DNA from: Streptomyces sp. JJ38
GTDB lineage: Bacteria; Actinomycetota; Actinomycetes; Streptomycetales; Streptomycetaceae
Direction of reading: 5' to 3'
DNA: 44,976 nt
Assembly: GCF_019303475.1 (NCBI RefSeq)
Contig: NZ_JABLSI010000041.1
Span: forward strand, 1 to 44,976
The first letter of the stretch is position 1. Every line of letters starts with the position of its first letter. Under the pieces are notes generated by a model. That model searched no databases, was not told the DNA's origin, and worked only from the letters and a program-made list of their open reading frames with translations. The translations under genes and the position numbers were made by a program. Below, piece by piece: positions 1 through 6,620 of the stretch.

Positions 1-192
1 GGGGGGACGGCGGGGCGCGGCGGCCCGGGCGGGCGCGGCGGGGCCGGCGGACGCTGGGGGCGCAGCGGCGGCGGTGCGCTCGCCGGATCCGCCTCGGTGC
101 TCACCGGTACCCCCCTGGCGCTCCGCGTGCCGCCCCGGTGAGCGGGTCGGCCGTCTCGTCCACGGGCGCCGGCCCACGGACACGTCGGTCAT
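1..192 (-). CDS. possible 5' end of an unidentified gene, partial
   Basis: An open minus-strand frame runs from an ATG at 192 (an in-frame GTG lies at 207) to the window edge without a stop, about 64 codons. The visible peptide begins MTDVSVGRRPWTRRPT and is then rich in Arg, Gly, Ala and Pro, so it would be a disordered N-terminus. Upstream on the same strand is a loose promoter-like TTGCCG / TAGAGT pair. No Shine-Dalgarno sequence is convincing, and random open frames are common at this GC content. I recognise no family. It may be real, because otherwise the first 290 bases hold no gene, but this is a weak call. Confidence 0.25.
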   Translation of the reverse strand, partial: MTDVSVGRRPWTRRPTRSPGRHAERQGGTGEHRGGSGERTAAAAPPASAGPAAPARAAAPRRPP

Positions 193-293
193 TGGTGTGT
201 GCGTCACTCTACGGGGCGTTCCCGTGGGTGCGGCAACCCGCCGTCGCTGGTCGAGACGGCCGCGGGGCGGTCGCCACCACGCCGTCAGGGGGG

Positions 294-1091
294 CTACAGG
301 GGCGTGACGTAGGCGCCGGCGATGCCGCCGTCGACGAGGAACTCGGCGGCGTTGACGAAGGACGCGTCATCGCTGGCCAGAAAGGCCACCGCGGCGGCGA
401 TCTCCTCGGGTTCGGCGAACCGGCCGGGCGGGACGTGGACCAGCCGGCGCTCGGCGCGCTCGGGGTCCTTCGCGAACAGCTCTTTCAGCAAGGGGGTGTT
501 GACGGGCCCGGGGCACAGGGCGTTGACCCGGATACCCTCCCGGGCGAACTGCACGCCCAGCTCCCGGGACATGGCCAGCACACCGCCCTTGGACGCGGTG
601 TAGCTGATCTGCGAGGTGGCCGCCCCCAGCCTGGCCACGAAGGAGGCGGTGTTGATGACGGAGCCGCGGCGCTGCCGCCGCATGTAGGGGATGACGTGCT
701 GGCAGCACAGGTACACCGAGGTGAGGTTCGTCTCCTGGACGCGGCGCCAGGCGTCGAGTCCGGTGGTGAGGATGGAGTCGTCCTCGGGCGGCGAGATGCC
801 CGCGTTGTTGAAGGCGACGTCGACCGAGCCGTAGGTGTCGTGCGCGGCGGCGAAGAGGGCGGCGACCTGCCCGGGGTCGGTGACGTCGGTGGCCACGAAG
901 AGGCCGTCAAGCTCCTCGGCGGCCGCCTTGCCCCGTTCGGCGTCGATGTCGGCGCACACCACGTGGGCGCCCTCGGAGGCCAGCCGCCGGGCGGTGGCCA
1001 GCCCGATGCCGCTGCCGGCCCCGGTGACGACCGCGGTGCGGCCCACGAGCCTGCGGCACACCGTCCGCGGCTGCGCTGCTGCTTCGCTCAC
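294..1091 (-). CDS. SDR-family NAD(P)-dependent oxidoreductase
   Basis: A 265-residue classical short-chain dehydrogenase/reductase. Visible are the TGAGSGIG cofactor loop (residues 23-30), NNAG near residue 95, catalytic Ser150 and the Y164-x3-K168 pair, then a typical C-terminus ending in GGIAGAYVTPL. Length is normal for the family. The GTG start overlaps the TGA of the upstream aldehyde dehydrogenase in a GTGA arrangement, so translation is probably coupled. As last gene of a ligase-dehydrogenase operon it probably handles an alcohol/aldehyde intermediate of amine catabolism; that role is inferred from context. The FabG-like fold alone does not fix the substrate. Confidence 0.9.
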   Translation of the reverse strand: MSEAAAQPRTVCRRLVGRTAVVTGAGSGIGLATARRLASEGAHVVCADIDAERGKAAAEELDGLFVATDVTDPGQVAALFAAAHDTYGSVDVAFNNAGISPPEDDSILTTGLDAWRRVQETNLTSVYLCCQHVIPYMRRQRRGSVINTASFVARLGAATSQISYTASKGGVLAMSRELGVQFAREGIRVNALCPGPVNTPLLKELFAKDPERAERRLVHVPPGRFAEPEEIAAAVAFLASDDASFVNAAEFLVDGGIAGAYVTPL

Positions 1092-2467
1092 TGCTGCTCC
1101 TCCGTGCTGAGGTAGACGTTCTTCGTCTCGGTGAACGCTTCCAGGGCCTCCGGGCCGAGCTCGCGCCCGAGCCCCGACTGCCGGTAGCCGCCGAAGGGGG
1201 TCCAGTACCGGACGCTGGCGTGCGAGTTGACGGAGAGGTTTCCGGCGGCGACGGCCCGGGCCATGCGCAGGGCGCGGGCGCCGTCCCGGGTCCAGATCGA
1301 GCCGGAGAGGCCGTAGGGGGTGGCGTTGGCCAAGCGCACCGCGTCCTCCTCGTCTGTGAAGGGCAGGACGACGGCGACGGGACCGAACACCTCCTCGACG
1401 GCGACGCGTTCGCCCGGTTCGGCGTGCAGGACGGTGGCCGGGTACCAGAAGCCCTTGCCCTGGGGCACGCTGCCGCGGATGGCCGCGGGCGCCTGCTCGG
1501 TGACGAAGGAGCGGACGCGTTCGCGGTGGGCGGCGGAGATCAGCGGGCCCATCGCGGTGCCGGGGTCGGCGGGGTCACCGCAGGTGAAGCCCTGGACGGC
1601 GGGTTCGAGGAGGGCCAGGAACCGGTCGAGGACGGCGGCCTGGACGAGGATGCGGCTGCGGGCGCAACAGTCCTGGCCGGTGTTGTCGAGGAACGAGGCG
1701 GGGGCGGCCGCTGCGGCGCGTTCGAGGTCGGCGTCGGCGAAGACGATGTTCGGGCTCTTGCCGCCCAGTTCGAGGGTCACCGGCTTGACCTGCCCGGCGC
1801 AGCGGGCCATGACGTCGCGGCCGGTGGCGGTGGAGCCGGTGAAGGCGACCTTCGCGACACCGGGGTGCTCCACGAGGGCCCGTCCGGTGCCGGGCCCGGA
1901 GCCCGGCAGTGTCTGGAGGAGGCCCTCGGGCAGCCCGGCCTCCAGGGCGAGTTCGGCGAGCCGCAGCGCGGTGAGCGGTGTGGCCTCGGCCGGTTTGAGC
2001 AGGACGGCGTTCGCGGCCGCGAGCGCGGGCGCGGTGCTCCACGCGGCGACGGGGAGGGGGAAGTTCCAGGGGGCGATCACGGCGACGACGCCCAGTGGCT
2101 CGTGGAAGGTGAGGTTGACGCCTCCGGCCACCGGGATCTGGTGCCCCGTCAGGCGTTCCACTCCCCCGGCGGCGTAGTCGAGCACGTCGCGGACGTTGCC
2201 GGCCTCCCCACGGGCGCCCGTCACGGGGTGGCCGGCCTCGGCGACCTCGAGGCGGGCCAGCTCCTCCAGGTGCTCGTCGACGACGGTGGCGAAGCGGCGC
2301 AGGAGCCGGGCCCGGTCCCCCGGGGGGAGGGCCGCCCAGCGGCGCTGGGCGGCTTCGGCCCGGCGCACGGCGGCGTCGACCTCGGCCACGGTGGTGACGG
2401 GGACGGTGGCGATCACCTCTTCCGTGGCCGGGTTGATCACCTGGTGTGCGGTTGGCTCGGCGGTCAC
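1088..2467 (-). CDS. aldehyde dehydrogenase family protein
   Basis: A 459-residue NAD(P)-dependent aldehyde dehydrogenase. Seen in order: INPATEE near the N-terminus, APWNFPL (about 132-138), KPAEATPL (158-165), FTGSTATGR (about 209-217), the general-base motif LELGGKSP with Glu233, and GQDCC with nucleophile Cys267. I chose the GTG at 2467 because a GAGGA lies about 8 bases before it and homology begins there; the frame is open further upstream only as Arg-rich sequence. It starts 11 bp after the ligase and overlaps the SDR gene by 4 bp. In this operon it would oxidise the aldehyde released from, or carried on, a gamma-glutamylated amine. The substrate is inferred, not seen. Confidence 0.92.
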   Translation of the reverse strand: MTAEPTAHQVINPATEEVIATVPVTTVAEVDAAVRRAEAAQRRWAALPPGDRARLLRRFATVVDEHLEELARLEVAEAGHPVTGARGEAGNVRDVLDYAAGGVERLTGHQIPVAGGVNLTFHEPLGVVAVIAPWNFPLPVAAWSTAPALAAANAVLLKPAEATPLTALRLAELALEAGLPEGLLQTLPGSGPGTGRALVEHPGVAKVAFTGSTATGRDVMARCAGQVKPVTLELGGKSPNIVFADADLERAAAAAPASFLDNTGQDCCARSRILVQAAVLDRFLALLEPAVQGFTCGDPADPGTAMGPLISAAHRERVRSFVTEQAPAAIRGSVPQGKGFWYPATVLHAEPGERVAVEEVFGPVAVVLPFTDEEDAVRLANATPYGLSGSIWTRDGARALRMARAVAAGNLSVNSHASVRYWTPFGGYRQSGLGRELGPEALEAFTETKNVYLSTEEQQ

Positions 2468-2478
2468 GGGCGGCGTCC

Positions 2479-3846
2479 TCACAGGCGCTCGAAGGAGCGG
2501 TAGCGCTCCCAGTCGGTGACGGCGGTGTCGTAGGCGTCCTGTTCGACGCGGGCCGTGTGGGCGTAGTGGTCCACGACCTCGTCGCCGAAGGCGGTGCGGG
2601 CCAGCTCGCTCCCGTCCCACAGCTCGGCGGCCTCGCGCAGCGTGGCGGGGACGTGCGGCAGTGCGCCCGCGTAGGCGTTGCCGGTGCATGGCTCGGGCGG
2701 TTCCAGCTCCAGGTCGACGCCGTGCAGCCCGGCGGCGATCATGCCGGCCAGCGCCAGATACGGGTTGACGTCACCGCCCGGCAGCCGGTTCTCCAGCCGG
2801 TGCCCGGTGCCCTGTCCGACGACACGCAGCGCGCAGGTGCGGTTGTCGGGCCCCCAGGCGACGGCCGTGGGCGCGAAGGAGCCGGGGCGGAAACGCTTGT
2901 AGGAGTTGACGCCGGGCGCGTAGAGGAGGGTGAACTCCCGCAGGGCGGCGAGCTGCCCGGCCAGGAAGTGCCGCATGAGGGCGGACATGCCGTGCGGGGC
3001 GTGGTGGTCGGCGAGGACGGGCAGGCCATCGCGGTCGCGCAGGGAGAGGTGGACGTGGCAGGAGTTGCCCTCGCGCGCGTCGTACTTGGCCATGAAGGTG
3101 AGCGAGCAGCCCTCCTGGGCCGCGATCTCCTTGGCCCCGGTCTTGTACAGGACGTGCTGGTCGCAGGTCGTGAGCGCGTCGGCGTGCCGGAAGACGATCT
3201 CGTACTGTCCGAGATTGCACTCGCCCTTGGCGGACTCGACGGCGAGCCCCGCCGCGCCCATCTCGTTGCGGATGCGGCGCAGGAGCGGTTCGACGAAGCC
3301 GGTGCCGAGGAGCGAGTAGTCGACGTTGTACCGGCTGGCGGGCGTGAGGCCGCGGTAGCCGCTGTCCCACGCCTGGGCGTAGGTGTCGCGGAAGAGGATG
3401 AACTCCAGCTCGGTGCCCGCCCGGGCGGTCCAGCCACGCTCGGCGAGCCGGTCGAGCTGGCGGCGGAGGATCTGCCGCGGGGAGGCGGGCACCGGCGAGC
3501 CGTCGTGCCAGGTGACGTCGGCGGTCATCAGGGCGCTGCCGGGGTGCCAGGGGACGCGGCGCAGGGTGGCCGTGTCGCCGCGCAGGGCGAAGTCGCCGTA
3601 GCCGTTGTCCCAGGAGGCCAGCGCGTATCCGTCGACGGTGTTCATGTCGGCGTCCACGGCGAGCAGGTAGGCGCACGCCTCGGTGCCGTGGTGCAGGACC
3701 TCGTCCAGGAAGTAACGCGCCGCGAAGCGTTTGCCCTGGAGTCTGCCCTGCATGTCGGTGAACGCCAGGACCACGGTGTCGATGTCACCGGTGTCCACGA
3801 GGCCCCGGAGTTCTCCGACGGAGAGCGGGGTCGGGTGGTCTGCCAC
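2479..3846 (-). CDS. glutamine synthetase family ligase (gamma-glutamyl amine synthetase type)
   Basis: A 455-residue member of the glutamine synthetase family that ligates glutamate to ammonia or an amine with ATP. Metal and substrate motifs are visible: GTELEF, KGECNLGQYEI, GNSCHVHLS, SYKRFRPGSFAP and the C-terminal ENRLPGGDVNPYLALAG. The GTG at 3846 has AGGAGG 8 bases upstream. It is followed by aldehyde dehydrogenase and SDR genes, with a C26 hydrolase divergent to it. A biosynthetic glutamine synthetase would not have that company, so a GlnA3/GlnA4-type role is likelier. S. coelicolor GlnA4 (SCO1613, gamma-glutamylethanolamide synthetase) lies in the same general chromosomal area, which makes it the best candidate ortholog. 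The exact substrate is unresolved. Confidence 0.88.
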   Translation of the reverse strand: MADHPTPLSVGELRGLVDTGDIDTVVLAFTDMQGRLQGKRFAARYFLDEVLHHGTEACAYLLAVDADMNTVDGYALASWDNGYGDFALRGDTATLRRVPWHPGSALMTADVTWHDGSPVPASPRQILRRQLDRLAERGWTARAGTELEFILFRDTYAQAWDSGYRGLTPASRYNVDYSLLGTGFVEPLLRRIRNEMGAAGLAVESAKGECNLGQYEIVFRHADALTTCDQHVLYKTGAKEIAAQEGCSLTFMAKYDAREGNSCHVHLSLRDRDGLPVLADHHAPHGMSALMRHFLAGQLAALREFTLLYAPGVNSYKRFRPGSFAPTAVAWGPDNRTCALRVVGQGTGHRLENRLPGGDVNPYLALAGMIAAGLHGVDLELEPPEPCTGNAYAGALPHVPATLREAAELWDGSELARTAFGDEVVDHYAHTARVEQDAYDTAVTDWERYRSFERL

Positions 3847-3887
3847 GTGACGGGCCTCCTGTCAGAGCCATCGGAAGCCATAAGGTA

Positions 3888-3901
3888 GTGAGGAAGCTCA
3901 C
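3888..3901. promoter_or_regulatory. candidate operator GTGAG-N4-CTCAC in the ligase/hydrolase intergenic region
   Basis: A perfect 5-bp inverted repeat (GTGAG GAAG CTCAC) sits about 42 bp upstream of the ligase GTG. Just downstream on the minus strand are TACCTT and GGCTTCCGATGG. A related TGCTTCCGACCGATGG occurs on the plus strand near 4013-4028 facing the hydrolase. The position fits a repressor site for both divergent transcripts. No regulator gene is adjacent. Confidence 0.3.
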
Positions 3902-4067
3902 GTCCGGGAAGCGGGCCGCGAGGACGCACCGCCGAACGAGTGAGCCGGATGGACCGGTTCAGGCCGTGAACCGGCCGACGTGGTGTGCCGGAGCCGTGTC
4001 GGGCCGGATGCTTCCGACCGATGGTGCATGATCGGCCTCGGACGCGACGCGCCCCGGGAGGTGGACG

Positions 4068-4889
4068 GTGACCGGACCGCTGATCGGGCTGAGCACCTAT
4101 CTGGTGGACTCGGCCCGCTGGAGCTCCTGGGATCTGCCCGCGGCCCTGCTGCCCGCCGACTACCACCGGATGGTGCAGCGGGTCGGCGGCCTCGCGGTGC
4201 TGCTGCCGCCCGACCCCGCTCTGGGGGCGGCCAGGGCGGCCGTGGCCCGGCTGGACGGCCTGGTCGTCTCCGGCGGCGCCGACCTCGACCCGGCGGGCTA
4301 CGGCGCCGCACCCGACCCGCGCACCGGCCCGGTCGAGCCCGGCCGGGACGCCTTCGAGCTGGCCCTCGTCGCGGCGGCGCTGGAGCGGGGCCTGCCCGTG
4401 CTCGGGGTCTGCCGGGGCCTGCAGATCCTCAACGTCGCGCTCGGCGGCACGCTGCTCCAGCACGTGGACGGGCACCGTGGCGCCCCGGGGACGTTCCTCG
4501 ACCACCCGGTGACGCCGGTCCCCGGCACCCTGCTGCACTCCCTGCTCGGCGGCCCGGTGACGGTGCCCTCCTGCCACCACCAGGCCGTCGACCGGCTCGG
4601 GGAGGGGCTGGTCGCCTGCGCCCTCGCCGCCGACGGACTGGTGGAGGCGGCGGAGGCCGACCCGGCGGCGGACTCTGCCGCCTCCGCGAGCCCGTTCGTG
4701 CTGGGCGTGCAGTGGCATGCCGAGGCAGGCGTGTGCCATCGGGTCGTGGCCGCGTTCGTCGAAGCCGCCGCGAGAGGGCGCGAGGCCCGCGCCGGCCACG
4801 GGGGTCACCGTCGGCCGAGCGCCTCCCTGAGCGCGGCCTCGAGCACAGCGGGCGCCTCGGTCAGCGACGGGCCGTACCAGGTGAGGTGA
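4068..4889 (+). CDS. class-I glutamine amidotransferase-like gamma-glutamyl hydrolase (peptidase C26)
   Basis: A 273-residue PuuD-like hydrolase, which cleaves gamma-glutamyl amide bonds. SGGADLDP (68-75), the nucleophile elbow GVCRGLQ with Cys115, and the partner motif VQWHAE with His217 and Glu219 are all present, so the catalytic triad looks intact. The GTG at 4068 has GGGAGGT about 6 bases upstream. It is divergent from the glutamate-ligase operon. By analogy with the Puu pathway it would release glutamate from the gamma-glutamylated intermediate after oxidation. Its last roughly 25 codons (RARGREARAG onward) overlap the converging gene by 85 bp and look like a non-conserved extension. 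Confidence 0.85.
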   Translation: MTGPLIGLSTYLVDSARWSSWDLPAALLPADYHRMVQRVGGLAVLLPPDPALGAARAAVARLDGLVVSGGADLDPAGYGAAPDPRTGPVEPGRDAFELALVAAALERGLPVLGVCRGLQILNVALGGTLLQHVDGHRGAPGTFLDHPVTPVPGTLLHSLLGGPVTVPSCHHQAVDRLGEGLVACALAADGLVEAAEADPAADSAASASPFVLGVQWHAEAGVCHRVVAAFVEAAARGREARAGHGGHRRPSASLSAASSTAGASVSDGPYQVR

Positions 4890-5560
4890 CGGCCGCTCAC
4901 CAGGGCGGCGGGCTGCGGGAAGCACTCCGGCCCGTCCGTGGCGGTGAAGCGGTAGGGCTCGTCTGGCAGGACCACCAGATCGGCGTCCTCCGCGACGAGT
5001 TCGGCGAGCGGAAGGCGCGGGTAGCGCTCGGGGTGGGCGGCGTGGACGTGCTCCACGCCGAGCGCGGCCAGCACGTCCCCGGCGAAGGTGTCGCGCCCGA
5101 GCACCATCCACGGTTTGCGCCAGATCGGCACGATCGCCCGGACGGGCCGCACGCGGGCCCATCGGTCCCGCGCGTCCCGCCAGGCCGCCCGGGCGTCGTC
5201 CAGCCAGGCCGGGCGCGGCAGCCCGCAGCCGTCGACGAGCGCCCGCTCCAGCTCGCCGAAGCCCTGGTCCAGGCCGCGGATCTCGGTGACCAGCACCCGC
5301 AGCCCGGCCCGGCGCAGCTCCGCCAGGTCGGCCGGCCGGTTCTCCTCCTCGTTGGCGAGGACGAGGTCCGGTGCCAGGGCGGCGATCCGGGCGGTGTCCG
5401 GGTTCTTCGTGCCGCCGACGCGCGCCACCTCCAGCCCCTCGGGGTGGGTGCACCAGTCCGTGGCACCGACGAGCAGTCCCGGAGCGGTGTACGCCACCGC
5501 CTCGGTGAGCGAGGGGACGAGGGAGACGACTCGAGTGACGTCCGTGCGCGGGGCTTCCAT
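4805..5560 (-). CDS. helical-backbone metal receptor / cobalamin-binding-like protein (BtuF type, no signal peptide)
   Basis: A 251-residue protein of the periplasmic-binding-protein type 2 fold. It starts RVVSLVPSLTEAV, then VGATDWCTHPEGLEVARVGGTKNPD and LAPDLVLANEEENR, as in BtuF/FecB-like receptors that bind vitamin B12 or iron complexes. There is no signal peptide or lipobox and no permease or ATPase gene nearby. It is therefore probably cytoplasmic, or misannotated as a transporter component in relatives. ATG start at 5560; convergent and overlapping with the amidotransferase-like gene. A standalone ligand-binding or amidohydrolase-associated role is possible. Function unknown. Confidence 0.75.
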   Translation of the reverse strand: MEAPRTDVTRVVSLVPSLTEAVAYTAPGLLVGATDWCTHPEGLEVARVGGTKNPDTARIAALAPDLVLANEEENRPADLAELRRAGLRVLVTEIRGLDQGFGELERALVDGCGLPRPAWLDDARAAWRDARDRWARVRPVRAIVPIWRKPWMVLGRDTFAGDVLAALGVEHVHAAHPERYPRLPLAELVAEDADLVVLPDEPYRFTATDGPECFPQPAALVSGRHLTWYGPSLTEAPAVLEAALREALGRR

Positions 5561-5629
5561 GCGGCCAGCCTACGAGCCGCGCGCCGCCGGGTCAGGGGCG
5601 CTGTCGGCGGGCTGGGGCATCATCGGGGT

Positions 5630-6553
5630 GTGACCACGCGACGTTTGATGCTCCTCGACACCGCATCCCTGTACTTCCGCGCCTACTTCGGCGTACCCGA
5701 GTCCGTCAGGGCCCCTGACGGCACGCCGGTGAACGCCGTGCGCGGTCTGCTCGACTTCATCGCCCGGCTGGTACGGGACCACGCTCCGGGCGAACTGGTG
5801 GCCTGCATGGACGAGGACTGGCGGCCCGCCTGGCGGGTCGAGCTGATCCCCTCGTACAAGGCGCACCGCGTCGCCGAGGAGCATCCGGCCGAGCCGGACG
5901 AGGAGGTGGTGCCGGACACGCTGGCACCGCAGGTCCCCGTCATCGAGGAGGTGCTGGACGCGCTGGGCATCGCCCGCGCCGGAGCGGCCGGTTACGAGGC
6001 GGACGACGTCATCGGCACGCTCACCGCCCGCGCCCGCGGCCCGGTGGACATCGTCACCGGCGACCGGGACCTCTTCCAGCTCATCGACGACGCCCGCGGC
6101 GTGCGGGTGCTGTACCCGGTCAAGGGCATGGGCACACTCGCCGCGTTCGACGAGGCGGCCCTGCGCGACAAGTACGGCGTCGACGGGCCCGGTTACGCGG
6201 TCCTGGCGCTGCTGCGCGGCGACCCGAGCGACGGGCTGCCGGGCGTGCCGGGCATCGGGGAGAAGACGGCCGCCCGGCTGATCGCGGCACACGGGGACCT
6301 CCCGGGCATCCTGGCGGCGGCCGAGGACCCGCGCTCGGGCGTGACGCCCACGCAGCGGCGGAAGCTGAAGGAGGCCATGCCCTACCTCGCCGTCGCCCCG
6401 ACGGTGGTGCGGGTGGCGGACGACGTCGCGCTGCCGGAGTTCGACGCCGCCCTGCCCGCCGGGCCGAGGGATCCGGAGCGGCTGGAGGAGCTGGCCGAGC
6501 GCTGGGGGCTGGGCGGCTCCCTGGAGCGGCTGCTGGCCGTCCTGCCCCGCTGA
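5630..6553 (+). CDS. 5'-3' exonuclease (FEN / Pol I N-terminal domain family)
   Basis: A 307-residue standalone 5'-nuclease resembling the N-terminal domain of DNA polymerase I. Metal-binding motifs are LLDTASLYFRAYF (8-20), ACMDEDW (58-64), YEADDVIG (122-129) and TGDRDLFQLID (143-153). The DNA-binding helix-three-turn-helix GLPGVPGIGEKTAARLI spans 202-218. It should remove flaps or RNA primers in repair and replication. I chose the GTG at 5630; an internal ATG at 5648 would remove the first six residues. It corresponds in position to M. tuberculosis Rv2090. The open frame extends far upstream across the neighbouring genes, but that part is not coding. Confidence 0.9.
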   Translation: MTTRRLMLLDTASLYFRAYFGVPESVRAPDGTPVNAVRGLLDFIARLVRDHAPGELVACMDEDWRPAWRVELIPSYKAHRVAEEHPAEPDEEVVPDTLAPQVPVIEEVLDALGIARAGAAGYEADDVIGTLTARARGPVDIVTGDRDLFQLIDDARGVRVLYPVKGMGTLAAFDEAALRDKYGVDGPGYAVLALLRGDPSDGLPGVPGIGEKTAARLIAAHGDLPGILAAAEDPRSGVTPTQRRKLKEAMPYLAVAPTVVRVADDVALPEFDAALPAGPRDPERLEELAERWGLGGSLERLLAVLPR

Positions 6554-6560
6554 GCGGGGC
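6544..6560 (+). terminator. hairpin overlapping the exonuclease stop codon
   Basis: GCCCCGC TGA GCGGGGC, a perfect 7-bp stem whose loop is the stop codon itself. There is no T-tract. Probably a terminator for the exonuclease gene. Confidence 0.5.
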
Positions 6561-6575
6561 GGAGCGCGCGGGGAG

Positions 6576-6610
6576 CGCAGGCCGCGGAGGTACGTCCCCC
6601 GCAGCCTGCG
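6576..6610. terminator. bulged stem-loop between convergent exonuclease and helicase
   Basis: CGCAGGC (6576-6582) pairs with GCCTGCG (6604-6610). An inner GCGG/CCGC segment extends the stem past a bulge. It lies 11 bp beyond the helicase stop, so it may terminate the minus-strand transcript. Confidence 0.35.
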
Positions 6611-6620
6611 ACCCGGCCGG

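Noticed and set aside
138..1115. Long plus-strand open frame antisense to the SDR gene
   Set aside because: Gly/Val/Asp-rich shadow of the real gene caused by high third-position GC; no ribosome site or recognisable domain.
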